Below, piece after piece: positions 5,682 to 7,283 of a stretch of 7,283 nt of DNA. A program made the translations under genes and the position numbers. The stretch spans positions 1-7,283 of the forward strand of contig DASTYU010000185.1 of NCBI GenBank assembly GCA_035764655.1. The letters are read 5' to 3'. Within the stretch, counting starts at the first letter, position 1, and each line of letters starts with the position of its first letter. The notes under the pieces were generated by a model that was not told the origin of the DNA, ran no database searches, and saw nothing but the letters and a program-made list of their open reading frames with translations. This stretch comes from DASTYU01 sp035764655 (GTDB lineage: Bacteria; Chloroflexota; Limnocylindria; Limnocylindrales; CSP1-4).

Positions 5682-6712
5682 CGCAGGCCGAGCTCGCGCA
5701 GGAAGCTCCACTGCACGTCGCTGCCGCCGTCGATCTTGAGGCGACGCTGCGGAAGGCCCGGGGTGAGCGAGTCCGGAAGCCATGCCGCCCAGCCGTCGAT
5801 CGCGGGGCGCATCTTCTCGAAATCCGGGGTGACGAAGTGCCACGTGCGGCTGCCGGGGACGGTCACGCGGGCGGCGAGGACCGCGCGGTCTCCCATCCGC
5901 CGCAGGAATTCGTCTTCCTCGTCCTCGAGGATCGGGGCCTCATGGTCGGTCGGATAGCGGTCGGCGCCCCACAGCATCTGGACCCACACCCACGTGTCGT
6001 GGAACGGGTAATCGATGCGCTTGAGGCCGGCATTGCCGATGACGAACTCGACCTGGCTGTCGGGGCGAGTGCGTTCCCCGTTGACCCATGACGCCTCGCG
6101 CGGTTCGGCGGCACGGCGTGCTACCTCGGACTTGAGCTCCGCCGGTGTGCGGCCGCCCGCCGGCGCCTCGAGCAGCTCGATGGCACCAATCCAGCGTTCG
6201 ACGTCGTCCTCCCCGAGCAGGTGGTCGAGGTACAGGAACGCTGCCTGCATGCGGATCTGCTCGTCGACCTCGGCGAAGCGTGGATGCCACAGCCGGACGT
6301 CGAGCAGCTGGCGGGTCTCGTTCCAGGAGGTGATGGCCGCCATCCCCTGGAGGTCGAATGCTGCACCGCCGACCATCAGCGTCATCAGCGACTTCGCCGG
6401 TGGTTTCGACGCGTGGAACTCCCACGTTGCGTCGGGCTTCGGCGCGTTCCCGAGCCAGCGCAACGCGAACTGGCGGCGCTCGGCGTCGCCCTCGGGCGAG
6501 AGACAGAAGGCGTGGGACGCGCGCTGGCCCGGCTGCAGCTCCCAGGCCATCTCGGGATGCACGCGCCGCACGTACTTGTTGACCTCGTTGGCCAGCCGGT
6601 TGTCGAACGTCCCACTCACGATCGACGTGGCGATCCTGTCGCGCGCACTCGGCCACCACTTCCAGAACTCCTTGCCCGAGTCGTCGAAGCGGCTGCGTCC
6701 GATCGAGAACAT
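5678..6712 (-). CDS. Uncharacterised protein with DUF695-like C-terminal region
   Basis: Hypothetical soluble protein of 344 residues with no signal peptide or membrane helix. The N-terminal half (about 10-180) opens with KEFWKWWPSARDRIA, then HPEMAWELQPG (52-62), FCLSPEGDAERR (69-80) and APKPDATWEFHASKPP (90-105). The order 'FW.WF', 'P.l.WEl', 'iSpeG', 'AP...WeF.a.rP' recalls bacterial hypothetical proteins often joined to DUF695. The second half (about 220-344) includes WVWVQMLWG, EDEEDEFLRRMGDRAVLAAR (a run of acidic residues), SRTWHFVTPDF and a terminal DVQWSFLREL that resembles the DUF695 ending. No catalytic motif is visible and function is unknown. The start is ATG 6712 behind GAGGGGG, 18 nt after the tryptophanase stop. 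Its stop overlaps the GTG of the ZIP gene, so it belongs to the same operon. Family naming is from memory of motifs and needs a profile search. Confidence 0.7.
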   Translation of the reverse strand: MFSIGRSRFDDSGKEFWKWWPSARDRIATSIVSGTFDNRLANEVNKYVRRVHPEMAWELQPGQRASHAFCLSPEGDAERRQFALRWLGNAPKPDATWEFHASKPPAKSLMTLMVGGAAFDLQGMAAITSWNETRQLLDVRLWHPRFAEVDEQIRMQAAFLYLDHLLGEDDVERWIGAIELLEAPAGGRTPAELKSEVARRAAEPREASWVNGERTRPDSQVEFVIGNAGLKRIDYPFHDTWVWVQMLWGADRYPTDHEAPILEDEEDEFLRRMGDRAVLAARVTVPGSRTWHFVTPDFEKMRPAIDGWAAWLPDSLTPGLPQRRLKIDGGSDVQWSFLRELGLR

Positions 6713-6730
6713 CCGGCCCCCTCGCTTCCC

Positions 6731-7283
6731 TTACGCGATCGGTTCGAAGTGCGCCGTGAAGTGGCGAAGCGCGGGGGGCTCGTTGGAGATGCGGTAGCCG
6801 CGAAGCTCGCCCGCCCGCGCGGCCACCGCGCTCACGACCTCGATGACATAGTCGATGTGGCTCTGGGTGTAGGTGCGGCGAGGGATCGCCAGCCGCACGA
6901 GATCCATCGCCGCGGGCGTCTCCGTGCCGTCGGGATGGCGTCCGAACATCACGGTCCCGATCTCGCAGCCGCGGATGCCGCCCTCGAGGTACAGCGCGAT
7001 GGCCAGCGACTGGCCAGGGTACTGGAGCGGCGGGATGTGGGGCAGCAACGCCCGCGCGTCGAGGTAGACGGCGTGGCCTCCGAACGGCTTCACCACCGGC
7101 ACGCCGGCCTTGTCGAGCGCCTCGCCGAGATACGCCGTGGACCGGATCCGATAGCGCAGGTAGTCGTCGGTCACGACCTCGCGCAGGCCCTGCGCGATTG
7201 CCTCGAGGTCGCGGCCGGCGAGTCCGCCGTACGTCGGGAAGCCCTCGGTGAGGATCAGCAGGTTGCGGCATTGCTCGGCGAGC
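6731..7283 (-). CDS. tnaA: Tryptophanase (tryptophan indole-lyase), C-terminal part
   Basis: PLP enzyme that splits L-tryptophan into indole, pyruvate and ammonia. Only the last 183 residues are in the window; the frame is open at the right edge, so the 5' part (including the PLP lysine) lies outside. E. coli TnaA is about 471 residues. Matches in order are EGFPTYGGLAGRD, FGGHAVYLDARALLPHIP, YPGQSLAIALYLEGGIRG, CEIGTVMFGR, LVRLAIPRRTYTQSHIDYV and EPPALRHFTAHFEP. Two positions separate this from tyrosine phenol-lyase. CEIG has Ile where the phenol-lyase has Arg381, and RHFTA has His, equivalent to TnaA His463, where the phenol-lyase has Phe448. The Arg in IPRR is the substrate carboxylate ligand in both. 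No TnaC-like leader or TnaB permease can be seen because the upstream region is missing. A GTG at 7174 is an internal valine, not the start. Confidence 0.9.
   Translation of the reverse strand, partial: LAEQCRNLLILTEGFPTYGGLAGRDLEAIAQGLREVVTDDYLRYRIRSTAYLGEALDKAGVPVVKPFGGHAVYLDARALLPHIPPLQYPGQSLAIALYLEGGIRGCEIGTVMFGRHPDGTETPAAMDLVRLAIPRRTYTQSHIDYVIEVVSAVAARAGELRGYRISNEPPALRHFTAHFEPIA

Noticed and set aside
5682..5843. 54-codon N-terminal extension of the ZIP transporter.
   Set aside because: The extension is charged and Pro/Arg-rich, overlaps the preceding gene deeply, and the GTG at 5681 gives a standard first membrane helix and a GTGA junction.
5940..7271. Minus-strand 443-codon frame overlapping tryptophanase and the DUF695-like gene.
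   Set aside because: It is in another frame from two supported proteins; the translation is Arg/Ala/Gly/Pro-rich without domains.

Overview
The window reads as a gene-dense stretch of a very GC-rich bacterial chromosome. GTG starts, 4-nt stop/start overlaps and GC-driven antisense open frames are frequent. There are no rRNA genes, insertion sequences or CRISPR arrays. The mix of an AlkA-type glycosylase, a secreted RlpA-like barrel protein, an ECF sigma factor with a membrane partner and a tryptophanase would suit a high-GC lineage such as Chloroflexota (Limnocylindria-like) or Actinomycetota. That placement is inferred from gene style and not proven here.

Layout. A 3-methyladenine DNA glycosylase (minus, 51-959) is divergent from a plus-strand pair: a secreted RlpA-like double-psi beta-barrel protein (1043-1642) and, 23 nt downstream, a saccharopine dehydrogenase-like NAD(P) oxidoreductase (1666-2874). 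A 218-bp intergenic region (2875-3092) follows between convergent genes. It holds a 71-nt imperfect palindrome that can also be drawn as an H-type pseudoknot, plus a second pair of mutually exclusive hairpins.

Everything after that is on the minus strand. Read in transcription order from the right edge it is: a partial tryptophanase (7283-6731), a protein with a DUF695-like C-terminus (6712-5678), an eight-helix ZIP-family metal transporter (5681-4947) and a Cupin_5/DUF985 protein (4950-4516). These are joined by an 18-nt gap and two 4-nt overlaps, so they look like one operon. After about 95 nt comes an ECF sigma factor (4420-3863), overlapped by 4 nt by a single-pass membrane protein that is probably its anti-sigma partner (3866-3093).

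Points for a second look: the structured intergenic region; a Gln where RlpA lytic transglycosylases carry an acidic residue; ZIP motifs without their usual histidines; a putative anti-sigma factor without a zinc motif; a perfect 7-bp inverted repeat in the sigma-factor leader; and active-site residues that mark the partial enzyme as tryptophanase, not tyrosine phenol-lyase. No single element is unmistakably a new system. The intergenic RNA-like structure is the best candidate for something undescribed.
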